In this document: positions 37,370 to 48,987 of the stretch, one piece after another
How the letters are laid out: each line of letters opens with the position of its first letter
Position numbering within the stretch: position 1 is the first letter of the stretch
Source: Lonicera japonica
Lineage: Eukaryota; Streptophyta; Magnoliopsida; Dipsacales; Caprifoliaceae
Direction of reading: 5' to 3'
Assembly (NCBI GenBank): GCA_021464415.1
Contig: CM038470.1
Coordinates: 36,388,099 to 36,452,098 of the forward strand
Length of the DNA: 64,000 bases
Notes under the pieces: model-generated
What the model was told of the DNA's origin: nothing
Databases searched by the model: none
Seen by the model: the letters and a program-made list of their open reading frames with translations, nothing else
Position numbers and translations under genes: made by a program

Positions 37370-39190
37370 AAATTAATATGATTTTTCCATTCTTCAGGAT
37401 ACTTGCTATGCTCTGAGTTTTAGTTTAACCTTTTCGTTCCCAATGGTGTCCTACATAAGAGAGCACAAAATTCTTATAACCAGGGGCAGACTTGTGCAGA
37501 GGCCCCCCTGGGGGGGGGGGGGGCGGCTCCCCCCCTAAGTTTCGCTTTTTTTTACTTATATATTATACTTATTTATTTGGACATCTAAGATTAATTAATT
37601 AATTTGACACTTTAACTATTAACTATTTTTAATGTGACACGTATTTTTTTTGGCAAGTTAACACCTAAACTATTAATTTGTGCCGATTTGACATTTCCGT
37701 CAAATTCCGTAAATAAAACTAAAGGATGAGATGCCAAAGTGACACATATTTCCCTCAACTTTCATTCCTCTTCATTTTTAGTAACCAACTTTGCGGGTCC
37801 GTAACTCTTTAATGCAATGTTCAAATGACACATTGTTTGAACCATTGAACACATACCTCTACATCTTTCATATTTTGGCAGAATTCCGAAGTACACATCT
37901 TAAAGGCCTAACTAGTATATGAAGTTGTGGATTTTCATGGATTAAAACAATGCCACTTGCATATGAAAACCCCTAACTTTAGCGAACTATTAGATCCTTG
38001 AGATGCGAGATTCAGAATTCTGTCAAAATAAGAAAGTTGTAGTGGGTTATGTGGTGTAACTAGTTATTTAAACAAAGAGTCATTTAGATATCAAAGACAG
38101 TGCTACATGCCTGCAAAGTTGGGTATTGGATACGCAAATGCCATTGTTTTAGTCCATGCGAACTTCCATCTTCATCCGTAGATTAGATGCTTGTGAAACT
38201 TGATTCGGAATTTGGACAAAACATGAAAGTTGTAGAGGGATTTGTGTTTTAACTAATAGTTCAAACATGAGTCATTTGAAAATTACATTAGAGTGTTACG
38301 GACCTACAAAATTGGTTAATATATAATAAGGGACGAAATGAAAGTTGAGTGAAAAGTATGTCATTTTGGCTCCTTCCTCGCTCGGTTTTATTAACGGAAT
38401 ATGACAGAGATGTCAAATAGACAAAAACTAATAGTTTAAGTGTTAATTTACCACAAAAAATAGTTTAAGTTCCATATTAAAAATGATTAATTTTTAAGGT
38501 GTCAAATTGGTTAAATATTCTACATGTGATGTGCGTACTATTTTAATATATAATTTGAGGAGAAAAGTTTAACATTTAGGAAAGTTTTTGTGGTGGTTAA
38601 GTGTAAATGTAATCTAATTTTGAATTCATGTCCAAATCTCATAATTAACAACTTTAATTTGCTTTTTTTTTTTAAAGAAGTGCATAGCCCTAGAAATAAT
38701 AACTTACCCCAACTAAGATTACGGCTTTGATAACAAAATTTAGCTCATGAATGATCAGATATTGATGTTAAGGTCTAATTTAAACTTGTCATTTATTTTT
38801 GGTAACTTGAGGAAAAAAATTCTCACTCCCTTCTCCAAACTATCTAAAATCTTGATTCCGGCCCTGGTTACAACTAAAAATGTATTCCAAACAAGGGGAT
38901 ATAAAGTCACAAGAGCACTAACATTACAAAGATTAAATTAGCAGTGCCTAACAAGTGGGCATGATGTACTCCTAAAAGGGTTCAACATTATTATAATGTG
39001 TACCTCCACACGTTCCAAAATTGATAGCTTATGGCTAGATTAAGAGGATGAAAATGCAAAAAAAATTTTAAAAAAATGATAATTTTGTCTTCGTTAACTA
39101 AGAAAAATGAGATTTTAGAGAACGGTTGTTTCTTTTTCTTTTTTGCTTTTTAAATACGAGGTATGAATTTGTGCTAACAATCTAGTTTAA
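37370..39190. repeat. Fold-back element, 37-kb copy, with flanks
   Basis: The inverted arms run from about 37550 to 38565. They share sequence with 23020-24590 but are shorter in the middle. A G-run (37510-37523) sits at the place of the C-run in the other copies. The right flank (38565-39180) matches 24600-25160 and 55120-55720. Confidence 0.6.
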
Positions 39191-40321
39191 ATGCCAAAAC
39201 ACTACAGAAATCACTTGAATTATATTAGTCAAATTTATATAGAATAACTCACCAAATCACAATCTAGTTTCCTTCTTGATATAGAAAGAATGTATCAAAT
39301 TTCATGATACCAAATAAGTTGTATTTTTTATTACGACGAAATTTCTTTTATACTCTTGCAAATCAAACACATCAATAGTAGAGATTTCCTAAAAATAAGA
39401 AATAGTATACATTTTCATCAACAAAAAGAGGAAAGCCTAATACATTGATCAAATTTGACCAAACTTTATAACAATGGTTAGTAAAATATGCCAGTGGACA
39501 AGAAGCAGATAGATGTAGAAAGCACTTGAAATAAGAAGATAATGCTGCCATATGAAGGCATATGGTTGTTTTCTATACAAAGCAATTTCAACGAATTCCA
39601 TTATTTTACATGTAAACCAATCAAACGATTGGAACCAATTGGAATACATGGAATTATTTTACGTGGAAATCAAACTTAGGAAAAATTTGTTCTGAAATAT
39701 CCGGAAAATGAGAAGATTAAGCAAAACTTAGCTGTACTTCTAAAAGTTACGCCACAAAGGCTACTTAAAACACAAAACATGAACTTTCGAGAATTTTCCA
39801 CTGAAATCAGCGAAATTGTAACTAATTAATATGAACCAATATATATATTTTGGGTAATGATATTTTCCATCCTTTTTCTTTTTCTTTTTCGCAAACATCC
39901 CCCATATCAAAAACATCACCTAAAATCCTATTTTTGATCACTTAACATAAGATGAAACATCCCCCACCTAATTAATCTTAATACTAATTACAAAAATAAA
40001 ATCCCTTAACACTAATTACAAAAATAAAAAACTAAAACAAATTAAAACAAACCCAATCCCCCCCCCTCTTGTTTCCATCTCCCTTAGTCGTTTGAAACAT
40101 CACCTATGCTTGCTCTCTTCTCTCTCTTTCTTGTTGAAGGAAGAAGGATATATTCAAATATATATATATATATACTTGTATTCTCTTTGAAGAAAACCGA
40201 TTGTTGAAATTAATAGGCATATTAAAACCCATTTCTTTGAACTCCATTGATGGGCGTATGAAAATTTTTGAAATGACAATATTGGACACCATCTTATTTT
40301 ATTGGAAGATATTTCTGACAA

Positions 40322-40366
<45 letters not shown>
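40322..40366. repeat. (AAT)n microsatellite
   Basis: About 15 uninterrupted AAT units. Longer arrays lie at homologous places at 46490-46549 and 61809-61890. Confidence 0.95.
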
Positions 40367-40654
40367 CGACAATATTATCACCCTATATTTTCAAGCCACC
40401 GACAATAGCATCACCCTATAGTGTGGAGAAATTACTTATGCCAGTACCAGATTAGTTCACGCATGGTGGAGCATTTCTCATTACAGGCCCACTCAAATAT
40501 GCAACCGTTTATTGTTTTCCTCCTTGGCCATCTAATGAAACACGTGGGTATAACTTTCCGGAGAGTAGATTTGTTTTTTGTCTTTACTACATTAACCGAC
40601 AACCTATTTGGAGATTCGATGAGCGGTGACCAGGCGCGGGAAAAGGGCCGGGGC

Positions 40655-40678
40655 GGGGGGGGGGGGGGGGGGGGGGGG
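40655..40678. repeat. 24-base homopolymer G tract
   Basis: An uninterrupted run of 24 G within the duplicated block. The homologous position near 62160 has no such run; the rest of the block aligns. It may be a genuine expansion or an assembly artefact. Confidence 0.85.
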
Positions 40679-41314
40679 TGGGGTTGTTAAGTGCATTTAT
40701 AAAAAAATTGTTACCTAAAAGTAAATAAAATAAAATCAACCTCAAAATAAATTTCGTGAAATACCTATAATTGTCGCGTTTTATTTGCAAAAATATAGTT
40801 ATGAAGAAAGCTCATGTAAACCCAAAAGGTTATAACATAATGTTACTAATAAAAAATCTTTAAGGGTCCAATAAGAGATATCATTTTTATACGTAAACTT
40901 TAAAATATCTAGTAGGAATATTTTTCTCATATGGGATTTATAATCAACACTGCTCAAACTACAATCATGAAAAACAAAATTACTCTACATAGTTATTTTT
41001 TATTATTTTAAACCATGTATGTTTTTACTGTTTTCTTCGTTGGCCCATGTTATGAAACACATTGGCATCACTTTTCAGAGAGTAGACAGCAATGCAACAC
41101 ATTGGTATAACTAGAGTGGACAGTTTTTCTTTTCTTTTTATGACAAAAGATAATATATCTGGAGGTTCAATGAGGGTTGAGGGCGGGAGAGAGGGAATCG
41201 AACCTTAGTGCTGTGTGTGATATACCACACATAACCTATATGTTTTAGTCATTTTGACCATGTAAAATCTTTTTATCTTATCTCTCTCTCTATATATTTA
41301 TTCTTTGAATCATC

Positions 41315-41521
41315 TGTTGACTATAAGAGAGAGAGATGAGAGAATAACTTATATTGATAATCTTATGAATGAGTACAAAGGTCCCTTAAATAGGGAGTGA
41401 ATGAGCTGTACATGGAAACAAAAATAATATCCCATAATTATAGGAATTATGGTGGTAGTCAACTATACCATTTATACATATACCATATCTATATATCCTA
41501 CCATATCTATATATTCTAATA
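41315..41521 (-). repeat. 3' LTR of the copia element
   Basis: 207 bp. Against the 5' LTR I count three substitutions by eye: the terminal base, GATAATC/GATGATC, and ATAGGAA/ATAAGAA. Both LTRs start TATTAG on the minus strand instead of the usual TG. Confidence 0.93.
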
Positions 41522-41528
41522 CTCCCCC

Positions 41529-44500
41529 TCAAGTTGGCACACATATATTGAACATGCCCAACTTGCTAATTAGCTTGGTGAATATCTTCTTTGTCACGGC
41601 CTTGGTGAGAATGTCGGCTAACTGATCTTCGGAGCGTACATGAGGAACAGAAATAACTTTCTCTTCTAACTTCTCTTTGATGAAGAACCTATCCACTTCA
41701 ACATGCTTTGTTCTATCATGTTGAACTGGATTGTGTGCGATATCACATGCTGCCTTGTTGTCGCAATATAGCATCATGGGTTCTGTCGGAGGAAAACCAA
41801 GATCTGTCAGTAGCAGTTTTAACCACAATAACTCTTGAATACCAACTGCCATTCCTCGATATTCTGCCTCTGCGCTTGATCGGGATACTACATTTTGCTT
41901 CTTACTTCTCCAAGTAACCAAGTTTCCTCCTACAAATGTGAAGTACCCTGATGTAGACCTTCTGTCACATATATTACCTGCCCAATCAGCATCAGTATAT
42001 CCCTCAACCTTCAGGATATCCTCATTTTTCTGAAATAGGATTCTCTTTCCAGGAGCTGCTTTGAGATAACTGATAATCCTCATAACTGCTTGCATATGCT
42101 TCTCCCCTGGATTATGCAAGAATTGACTAATAATACTCAATGCATATGATATATCAGGCCTTGTATGTGCTAGATACATCAATCTGCCTACCAATCTCTG
42201 ATAGCGCCCTTTATCGACGGGTACTTGATCTGTTTCGACCCCTAACTTCAATTATTCCTCCATTGGAGTCTCTGACGGTTGACAAGCGGACATTCCGGTT
42301 TCATTCAGTAAGTCTAGGGCATACTTTTTCTGAGATAGAAAGATGCCTTTTGATGATCTAGACACCTCGATCCCCAGAAAATACTTCAAGCTACCGAGAT
42401 CTTTCATCTCAAACTCCTGAGACAAGAGCTTCTTCAATGCCTATTGTTCTTGAGGGTCGTTTCCTGTGAGCACCATGTCATCTACATAAATGATAAGAGC
42501 CATAATTTTTCCATGACTCTTCTTCAAAAATAAAGTATGATCGGAATTACTCTGGCTGTACCCAAACTTTCGCATCGATCTCGCAAATCTCCTAAACCAG
42601 GCTCTAGGGGATTGTTTTAGCCCATACAAAGATTTTTTCAACTTGCAGACTTTATTTGTATGCTCAGCCGGGATCTTATATCCAGGTGGGAACTCCATAT
42701 ATACCTCCTCCTCTAAATCCCTATGTAGGAAGGCATTTTTCACATCGAACTGTTGTAGAGGCTAGTCTAAGTTTGCAGCTAATGAGAGTAACACTCGTAC
42801 AGTATTGATCTTTGCTACGGGCGCAAATGTCTCTAGATAATCAATCCCATGCGTCTGTGTGTAGCCTTTCGCAACCAGTCTCGCTTTGAATCTTTCGATT
42901 GTTCCATCTGCTTTAAATTTCACAGTGTACACCCACTTGCAATCCACCTTCTTCTTTCTTGCTGGTAATTCGGTCAATTCCCATGTGTCATTTTTCAACA
43001 AGGACTTCATCTCCTCATCCATTGTTGATTTCCACTCAGACTCACATAAGGCTTCCTGCACACTGTTAGGAATAGATACAGAAGATAATTGATTCACAAA
43101 AGATTTGTTAGATGCAGTTAACCGATCATAAGACACATAATTACTCATAGGATATTTGGCTTTACTGGTAAAATCTGGGTCATACGTGGGTTTAGGTACA
43201 CCTCTATTTGCTCGGTTAGGAAGTTTCTTTATAGGAATAGAAGAAGATGATACCTGGGAGACCTCAGTTTCAGGAATATTTGAAGTGGACGATTGGTTAT
43301 TTGTGTCAGGTGGTGACGGAGACAGAGACGGAGACGGCACAACGTCATTTGGCAAGATTTCTGCTGTTACTATATCAGAGGATGAAGTGATTTCGGTTGT
43401 CTCTGTTGCTGGTGGTGAATTCGAAGTCAACTTTGGAACTACCTCTATTGAGCTTATCTCTTCCTCATTGATATTCTCAAATAACTGAACTTCTTTATAA
43501 TGCTCCCCCTGAAGTTCAGTTCGGTGAAAGTACATAGTTTCTTCGGGAAATATCACATCCATAGTGACATACATTTTCTGGGTGGGAGGGTGGTAACATC
43601 GATACCCCTTTTGAGAAGAAGCATACCCTACAAAGACGCACTTGAGAGCGCGCGGTTCAAGCTTGTTCCGTTGCTCCTTTGGTAAGTGGACAAATGTAAC
43701 ACATCCAAACACCCGAGGAGGAAGATTTGACACGGTAGGAGCTGTAACCGACTTAGCTAAGACTTCAAAGGGTGTCTGAAAATCAAGTACGGCTGAGGGG
43801 ATGCGATTTACTAAATAGACAGCCGATGAGAGTGCTTCACCCCAATATGAGGTTAGTGCGTTTGCGCCGATCAGTGATGCCCGAACTATTTCTAACAAAT
43901 GACGATTTTTGCGTTCGGCAACCCCATTCTGTTGAGGAGTATAAAGACATGTAGTCTGATGAATGATTCCATGAAGTTTGAAGTATGCTTGTAACTCAGT
44001 ACTCATATATTCCCCACCATTATCACTTCGGAGAACTTGAATAGTAGCATTATATTGTGTACTGATCTATTTATGAAATCTCTGAAACAAACCACTAACT
44101 TCTCCTTTGGATTTCATGGGACAAACCCACGTCATTCGAGTGCAATCATCAATAAACGTGACAAACCATCGTATACCACCTAAAGAAGAAATGTGAGACG
44201 GTCCCCATACATCAGAATGAATAAGCATAAATGGAACTGAACTCTTAGTCAATGAAGGTTTAAAGGAAGTACGATGACTTTTAGCCAGTTCACAAATCTC
44301 ACAGTGAAAACCAGAAGAATTAACTTTATGAACTAAATGGGGAAACAATTTCTTTAAGTAGCCAAACGATGCGTGTCCTAACCGACGGTGCCATAACCAA
44401 AGTTCATCTGTAATTTTCTTTTCAGAGGTACTAGTGTTCAAGGCTTTGTGCAAGCGATCTGTGCTTTTGAACTCCAGGTCCAGATAGTATAATTTACCGC

Positions 44501-45089
44501 GCCTAACACCATGACCAATCGTCTTCTTCGTCTGAATATCCTTAAAAACACAATGAGAAGGCCAAAAAATGACAACACAGTGTAGGGCATTAGTTATTTG
44601 AGAAACAGATAATATATTATAATCTAAGGATGGTACTACTAAGACGGAGGTTAGGTTCAATGTGTCGGATAGATTGATTGATCCTTTTCCCTCTACAGGG
44701 ACTGGGGCACCATTGGCTGTGGAAACAAAGGTCTGAGATGATGGGATTAAGGGAGTAATAATTTATGAATTAGATGTCATATGATCAGTTGCACCGGAAT
44801 TAATTACCCATGTATTATTCAAAACAGAGACAAAATGTAAAGCCGTACCTGTGGTAGTGAGTAAGCCCGATGCTTGTTTGTTACCTCTTCCTGTGGTCTG
44901 ACCTGGTCTGCGATGGCGAGAATCCTTCCACCAATTTGGATAGCCAATGATTTCATAGCAACCCTTGCTCGAGTGTCCCATTAGTCCACAGACAGAGCAT
45001 GGAGGGTATTTGTAAGTCGAATCCCGAGCCATAGAGTGTAAGTCATTTGTTCGGTTCCCAAATGAAGTATATGCAGATGATCCGGTCAT
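41529..45089 (-). pseudogene. copia gag-pol polyprotein remnant, one frame with five internal stops
   Basis: A single uninterrupted reading frame apart from nonsense codons. Domains in order are: a CX2CX4HX4C gag zinc knuckle (CSVCGLMGHSSKGC); the protease site as NSGATDH, with Asn in place of the catalytic Asp; the integrase HHCC zinc finger (HRRLGHASF ... CEICELAK) and catalytic D (HSDVWG), D (RSDNGGEY) and E (NGVAERKNR); reverse transcriptase with FDVKNAFLH and YVDDMVL; and RNase H with YTDADWAG, SSAEAEYR and LYCDNKAA. Internal stops are at 44763-44765 (TAA), 44067-44069 (TAG), 42762-42764 (TAG), 42441-42443 (TAG) and 42252-42254 (TAA). No frameshift is seen over 3.5 kb. The normal stop overlaps the polypurine tract. 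Most of gag upstream of the zinc knuckle is missing or unrecognisable. The element cannot make its own enzymes. Confidence 0.92.
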
Positions 45090-45285
45090 GTTTGTGGGGT
45101 TGAGAGTTTGTAATACTCAAAAATAGAGATGGAATTTAGAAATTCGGAGGTTGTGGTTGTGTTCAGAAGGTTGAAAAAAGCTAGGAACCGGTCTGGTCTT
45201 CTGAAAAACCGGTCAAAAAAGTAGTGAACCAGTTGGTTAAGTGTGCAAAGAACCGGTCTGGTTGAACCGGTTAAGGTTTATGAAT

Positions 45286-45335
45286 TGGTCAATGGGTCTG
45301 GTCAACGGGTCAGGGTCAATGGTCAACGGTCAACG
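45286..45335 (-). promoter_or_regulatory. Cluster of W-box cores in the copia leader
   Basis: Five TTGACC cores (GGTCAA on the plus strand) occur within about 50 bp on the element's sense strand, between the primer-binding site and the coding region. TTGACC/T is the known core bound by WRKY factors. Function is inference; the repeats may only reflect tandem expansion. Confidence 0.45.
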
Positions 45336-45342
45336 GTCAGGG

Positions 45343-45540
45343 TGACGTGGCGCTAGGGCTGACGTGGCAGTAGAGCTGATGTGTCAGGGTGACGTGGCAA
45401 ATGACGTGGCAGTAGGGCTGACGTGGCAGTAGGGCTGATGTGGCAGGGTGACATGGCAGTAGGGCTGACGTGGCGGATGACGTGTCTCTGACGTTGTAGG
45501 TGACATGTCGGTGACGTGGCGCTAGGGCTGACGTGGCAGC
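45343..45540 (-). repeat. Degenerate minisatellite of GACGTGGC units in the copia leader
   Basis: Units of roughly 17-20 bp of the type GACGTGGCAGTAGGGCT are repeated over about 200 bp, with eight exact GACGTGGC copies and several near copies. ACGTGGC is the known core of G-box/ABRE elements bound by plant bZIP factors. A 100-residue ORF overlaps the array on the minus strand (45337-45639), but its content is just the translated repeat. The position is the transcribed leader of the retroelement. Confidence 0.7.
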
Positions 45541-45874
45541 AGGCGCAGTGACAGAGGCGCGTGGACGGAGCGCTGCGGGAGATCTGATTGTACTGGAGGC
45601 GCGTGAGAGCCCGTGCGGGCGTGGACGGCGGCGATTCAAACGGATTTTGAATCGTCTATTGAAGACGAGGACGTTGGTGCGATTTTTGGTTTGATTGGGT
45701 GTCTGTAGGCGATGGACGAATGCTCAGAAGTTTCATCCGGTTGTGTGTGGGTGGCTGCGGGTGTTGTTGGATAGGTTTAGGGTTTAGGATGGTGTTGTAA
45801 GGTGATATGTGGGTTGTTTGCGTGGTGGTGGTGGGACGGCTAGGGTTTTGTGGTTGTGTTTCGCTCTGATACCA

Positions 45875-46081
45875 CGTTGACTATAAGAGAGAGAGATGAG
45901 AGAATAACTTATATTGATGATCTTATGAATGAGTACAAAGGTCCCTTAAATAGGGAGTGAATGAGCTGTACATGGAAACAAAAATAATATCCCATAATTA
46001 TAAGAATTATGGTGGTAGTCAACTATACCATTTATACATATACCATATCTATATATCCTACCATATCTATATATTCTAATA
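45875..46081 (-). repeat. 5' LTR of the copia element
   Basis: 207 bp, directly followed on the minus strand by the primer-binding site. The last base is G where the 3' LTR has A. The interval 45541-45862 is untranslated leader with no recognised coding content. Confidence 0.93.
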
Positions 46082-46086
46082 TCATC

Positions 46087-46490
46087 TTCCTCATTTTATT
46101 TGGGATTGTTTTCTGATGGAAAGTTCCAATCCACCAAGCCGAGGCCAGTGAGCAAATTATATATGTAATGCAATTCAAACACACCAAATCGTAGTTTAAT
46201 TTTCTTCTTGAAACAAAAAAGAGGTATCAAGTTTCTTGATACTAAATAAGTTGTATTTTTTTATTTGGTCAAAATTTATTTTATATTGTTGTAAGTCAAA
46301 CAAATCAATGGAGACATTTTAAAAAAAAAAAAAAATAGTATACATTTTCATCAACAAAAAGAGGAATGCCAAATACATTGATCAAATATGCCCAAATTGT
46401 TTGAAATTATGCACACCGTTCTTATTAAATGGGATGACTGATTTAAAAGCTTAATGATAGAAGACGGCAGTGACAAATTTTTGAAATGAC

Positions 46491-46552
<62 letters not shown>

Positions 46553-46660
46553 TATCATCACCCTATATTTTCAAGCCATCGACAATATCATCACCCTATA
46601 TTTTCAAGCCAAGTATAGTGTGGAGAAATTACTTATCCCAGTACTAGAATAGTTAACAAT
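46087..46660. repeat. Continuation of the duplicated block right of the copia insertion
   Basis: 46087-46380 matches 62643-62930, confirming that the copia element split one block. 46397-46490 matches 8431-8520. A long (AAT)n array fills 46490-46549, followed by a CAATATCATCACCCTATATT phrase repeated twice. Confidence 0.65.
46490..46549. repeat. (AAT)n microsatellite
   Basis: About 20 uninterrupted AAT units. Confidence 0.95.
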
Positions 46661-46704
46661 CGAGACTATCTTCTTTTTTTTCTTTTTCTTTTTTGTATTT
46701 TTAC

Positions 46705-46845
46705 CCTGCTATCAGAATTAGCGTACTTGAGAAAATGATCTCCCCAAACGCTAGGATGAAAATTCGTAGAGCGACGAGTAAGCTCGGGGATATTATTATT
46801 TTTGGGTGAAAAAAGACCATTTGAGGCTTGAACGTACGTGTCCAT
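46705..46845 (-). pseudogene. Orphan terpene synthase exon 1
   Basis: This is a 141-nt exon with ATG start, the same length as exon 1 of the full copies, encoding the RR(X)8W motif (RRSTNFHPSVW) and [12 protein letters not shown]. It ends in an intact GT donor. About 40 bp of intron 1 follow, then sequence changes to repeat DNA near 46665, and no exon 2 is found downstream. The flank upstream on the minus strand (46846-47160) is the usual TPS 5' flank. It is a truncated gene unit; frame and donor are intact. Confidence 0.8.
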
Positions 46846-47680
46846 TTTCTTTTTATTTTTTGATGGGGTCAAGCTGAAGTTTTGCTAGGAAAAAAGACTT
46901 CATTTTTTTTTCTTCTCTCGAATAGGATTGGTGAAAGATTTTAAAATATATACTTTGCTAAAAACCCTACCTAGTCAACATCCCAATAATATACCACCAT
47001 CAACCCTCATCACAAAAACCATATCATCAAACTCCTCAAATAGAAACCATGTATATCCTCATCATCAAATAGTACATATCCAGATTCAATTCAAATCACA
47101 TGTCAAAAAACACATACCCATATAACTAAAACCTTTACCTCAAAACTATATCACCAATCCCAGGAAACTAAGTGTCGGTGCTATTATGTATTTAAAAAAA
47201 ATGAAAGGAGAAAATTAAGCAAGCATTTTGTGAGATTTCAAAGTCCCGCATAGGGGAGAGAAGTAAAACCTTCCATGTGATTCTATGAAAGGGAATTTGG
47301 CTAAGGATTTGAGCTCTTTGAGCATTAGACTTTTGTGTTGCTGGGTTAGGACTTGGATGGTGTGGTTCATAATGCGCGCCGATCGACCTGGGTCGGGGTA
47401 TGGGCTGGAATTTTCTTTTTCTAAAATAATATCTTTTTAGACAAAATTCATTTGAAAAATTTTATGTGTTAAAAATAAAATTATTTTTGTATCTCGAAAT
47501 TGAAAGTTTGACTCAGTCTCTTGAGACAAAAAAAATCTCCGTTGTTCTTCTACCTCTCTAAGCTTAAAAATTCCTCCAATATTTTTTTGTCTCCAGTAGA
47601 AATAGTTTACCAATTCCAAGTATTTATATAGGAAATTACCTATATGTAACAGAATGATGAAAAAATGGCAAGCGACTTAC
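46846..47680. repeat. TPS 5' flank and dispersed repeat between two TPS relics
   Basis: 46846-47160 matches other TPS 5' flanks. 47300-47400 matches 34240-34310, and 47450-47640 matches 34380-34560. No gene is seen. Confidence 0.55.
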
Positions 47681-48020
47681 CACAAGAAATGTGATGACCC
47701 CGTTGTCTAAGTAACCGAAAACGTAGGGCTACTATATAGAGGTCGTCATCATCGTCGTCGTTAATTTTGTTACATTTTCCAAAAGAAGCATCGAAATTCA
47801 CCATGTGATTTTTTAGTGCCGCGTCAATTTTACTCTCGAAATGGTACGACACTACTAGCTGTTGGATTGTATCGATCAACTTCAGTTGCTTTGCAGGCTC
47901 ATCACTACCACCCGCAAGCATCTGCCTCACTTCTTCTTTTAGTTTCTCTAATTGTTGATCCGTAGCATCATCACTTTTTCGCATGACCGAAAATATAGTA
48001 TGTTTAAGACATTTATATAA

Positions 48021-48819
48021 CTAGCTTTTCATCATGTGCGTTGCACGTAGTTATTAATGAGTATTTTATTTTAGAATTACAAATCAAATAATCAAAAATT
48101 AAAAAAATACCTTCATCTCTCCTTTTTGCAACTTCTATATCAAAAAATGAAAAACACAATAAATCATATGACAAAAAACAAAAAAATTGTTTGACAAATA
48201 GTGATCTTAATAAAGAGAAAGGATAGTGATATAACTTGATCTCCTCTTTGCAACTTATATATCAAAGAAGTAACTATATAATAATAAATCAAACAGCAAG
48301 GAACAAAAAAATTGTTTGACAAATAGTGATCTTAAATGAAGAAAAAGAATAGTGATATCCTCATATAACTTGAAGACAACAGTTGAGGAGATATTGAAAG
48401 CTCTCGATAATGCAATTGTGAAAAAGCTTGTTAAATAAATAATGCAATATTATACTCAATGTAGATTTTGATTCTAATGTCGACTCTTATTAGTTAAATA
48501 ATAATAAGTTTGTATCAATGTAAACTTTGATATTTATAATTTGAATTCTATGAGTTCAATAAATAATGCAATATTATACTCAATGTAGACTGTGATTATA
48601 ACGTGTACTTTTATTAGTTAAATAATAATAAATTTCTATTAATGTAAACTTTGATTCTAATGTGGACTCTTATAAGTTAAATAAATAAATAATGAGAAAT
48701 CTAATTATTTTAGGTTGATATATAATTATAAAATCAATGGGCATATTTGACCATACAACAAAAGGGAAAAACACTTATGTGTATTCGTACCTATATATAT
48801 AGATATAGATAGATATAGA
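48021..48819 (-). mobile_element. Non-autonomous Helitron in TPS intron 1
   Basis: On the minus strand the element starts TC (48819) after an A and ends CTAG (48021) before a T, the established A/TC...CTRR/T signature. A short GTGC-AAC-GCAC hairpin lies about 10 nt before CTAG. Removing it restores the intron sequence of the intact copy (TTTATATAATTATA) exactly. Inside are direct repeats of an AATGCAATATTATACTCAATG unit (near 48440 and 48562). No helicase or Rep coding is present. Confidence 0.75.
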
Positions 48820-48987
48820 TTATACCAATCTTAACAATCGAGACTATTTTTTTATTTTTATTTTTCGTATTTTTATTGTATAATTAGAATTAACGTACTT
48901 AAGAAAATGATCTCCCCAAATGCTATGATGAAAATTCACAGAGCGATAAATAGGCTCGGGAATATTATTATTTTTGGGTGAGAAAAA

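Larger units (their letters stand above)
39190..41309. repeat. Duplicated block without TPS (relative of 61.3-62.6 kb)
   Basis: 39190-39840 matches the TPS 3' flanks (28810-29340, 55750-56290). From 39840 it switches to sequence matching 61320-62630. It contains an AAT microsatellite (40322-40366) and a 24-base G run (40655-40678). A GGTTCGATTC box on the minus strand (about 41208-41217) resembles a pol III B-box. No gene is seen. Confidence 0.6.
41315..46081 (-). mobile_element. Ty1/copia LTR retrotransposon, complete ends, defective coding
   Basis: This is a minus-strand element of about 4.77 kb flanked by TCATC duplications (41310-41314 and 46082-46086). LTRs of 207 bp lie at both ends. 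Next to the 5' LTR the minus strand reads TGGTATCAGAGC (45863-45874), the usual primer-binding site matching initiator methionine tRNA. Next to the 3' LTR is a polypurine tract (41522-41530). The domain order gag zinc finger, protease, integrase, reverse transcriptase, RNase H is that of Ty1/copia. The homologous sequence near 62635-62645 is uninterrupted and carries a single TCATC. Short LTRs fit an Ale/Retrofit-like lineage, but this is a guess. Confidence 0.95.

Noticed and set aside
43156..43488. 110-residue plus-strand ORF
   Set aside because: Antisense shadow of the copia polyprotein linker region.
45337..45639. 100-residue ORF, possible gag N-terminus
   Set aside because: Its sequence is largely the translation of the GACGTGGC minisatellite, it is out of frame with the zinc knuckle and pol, and shows no gag motif.
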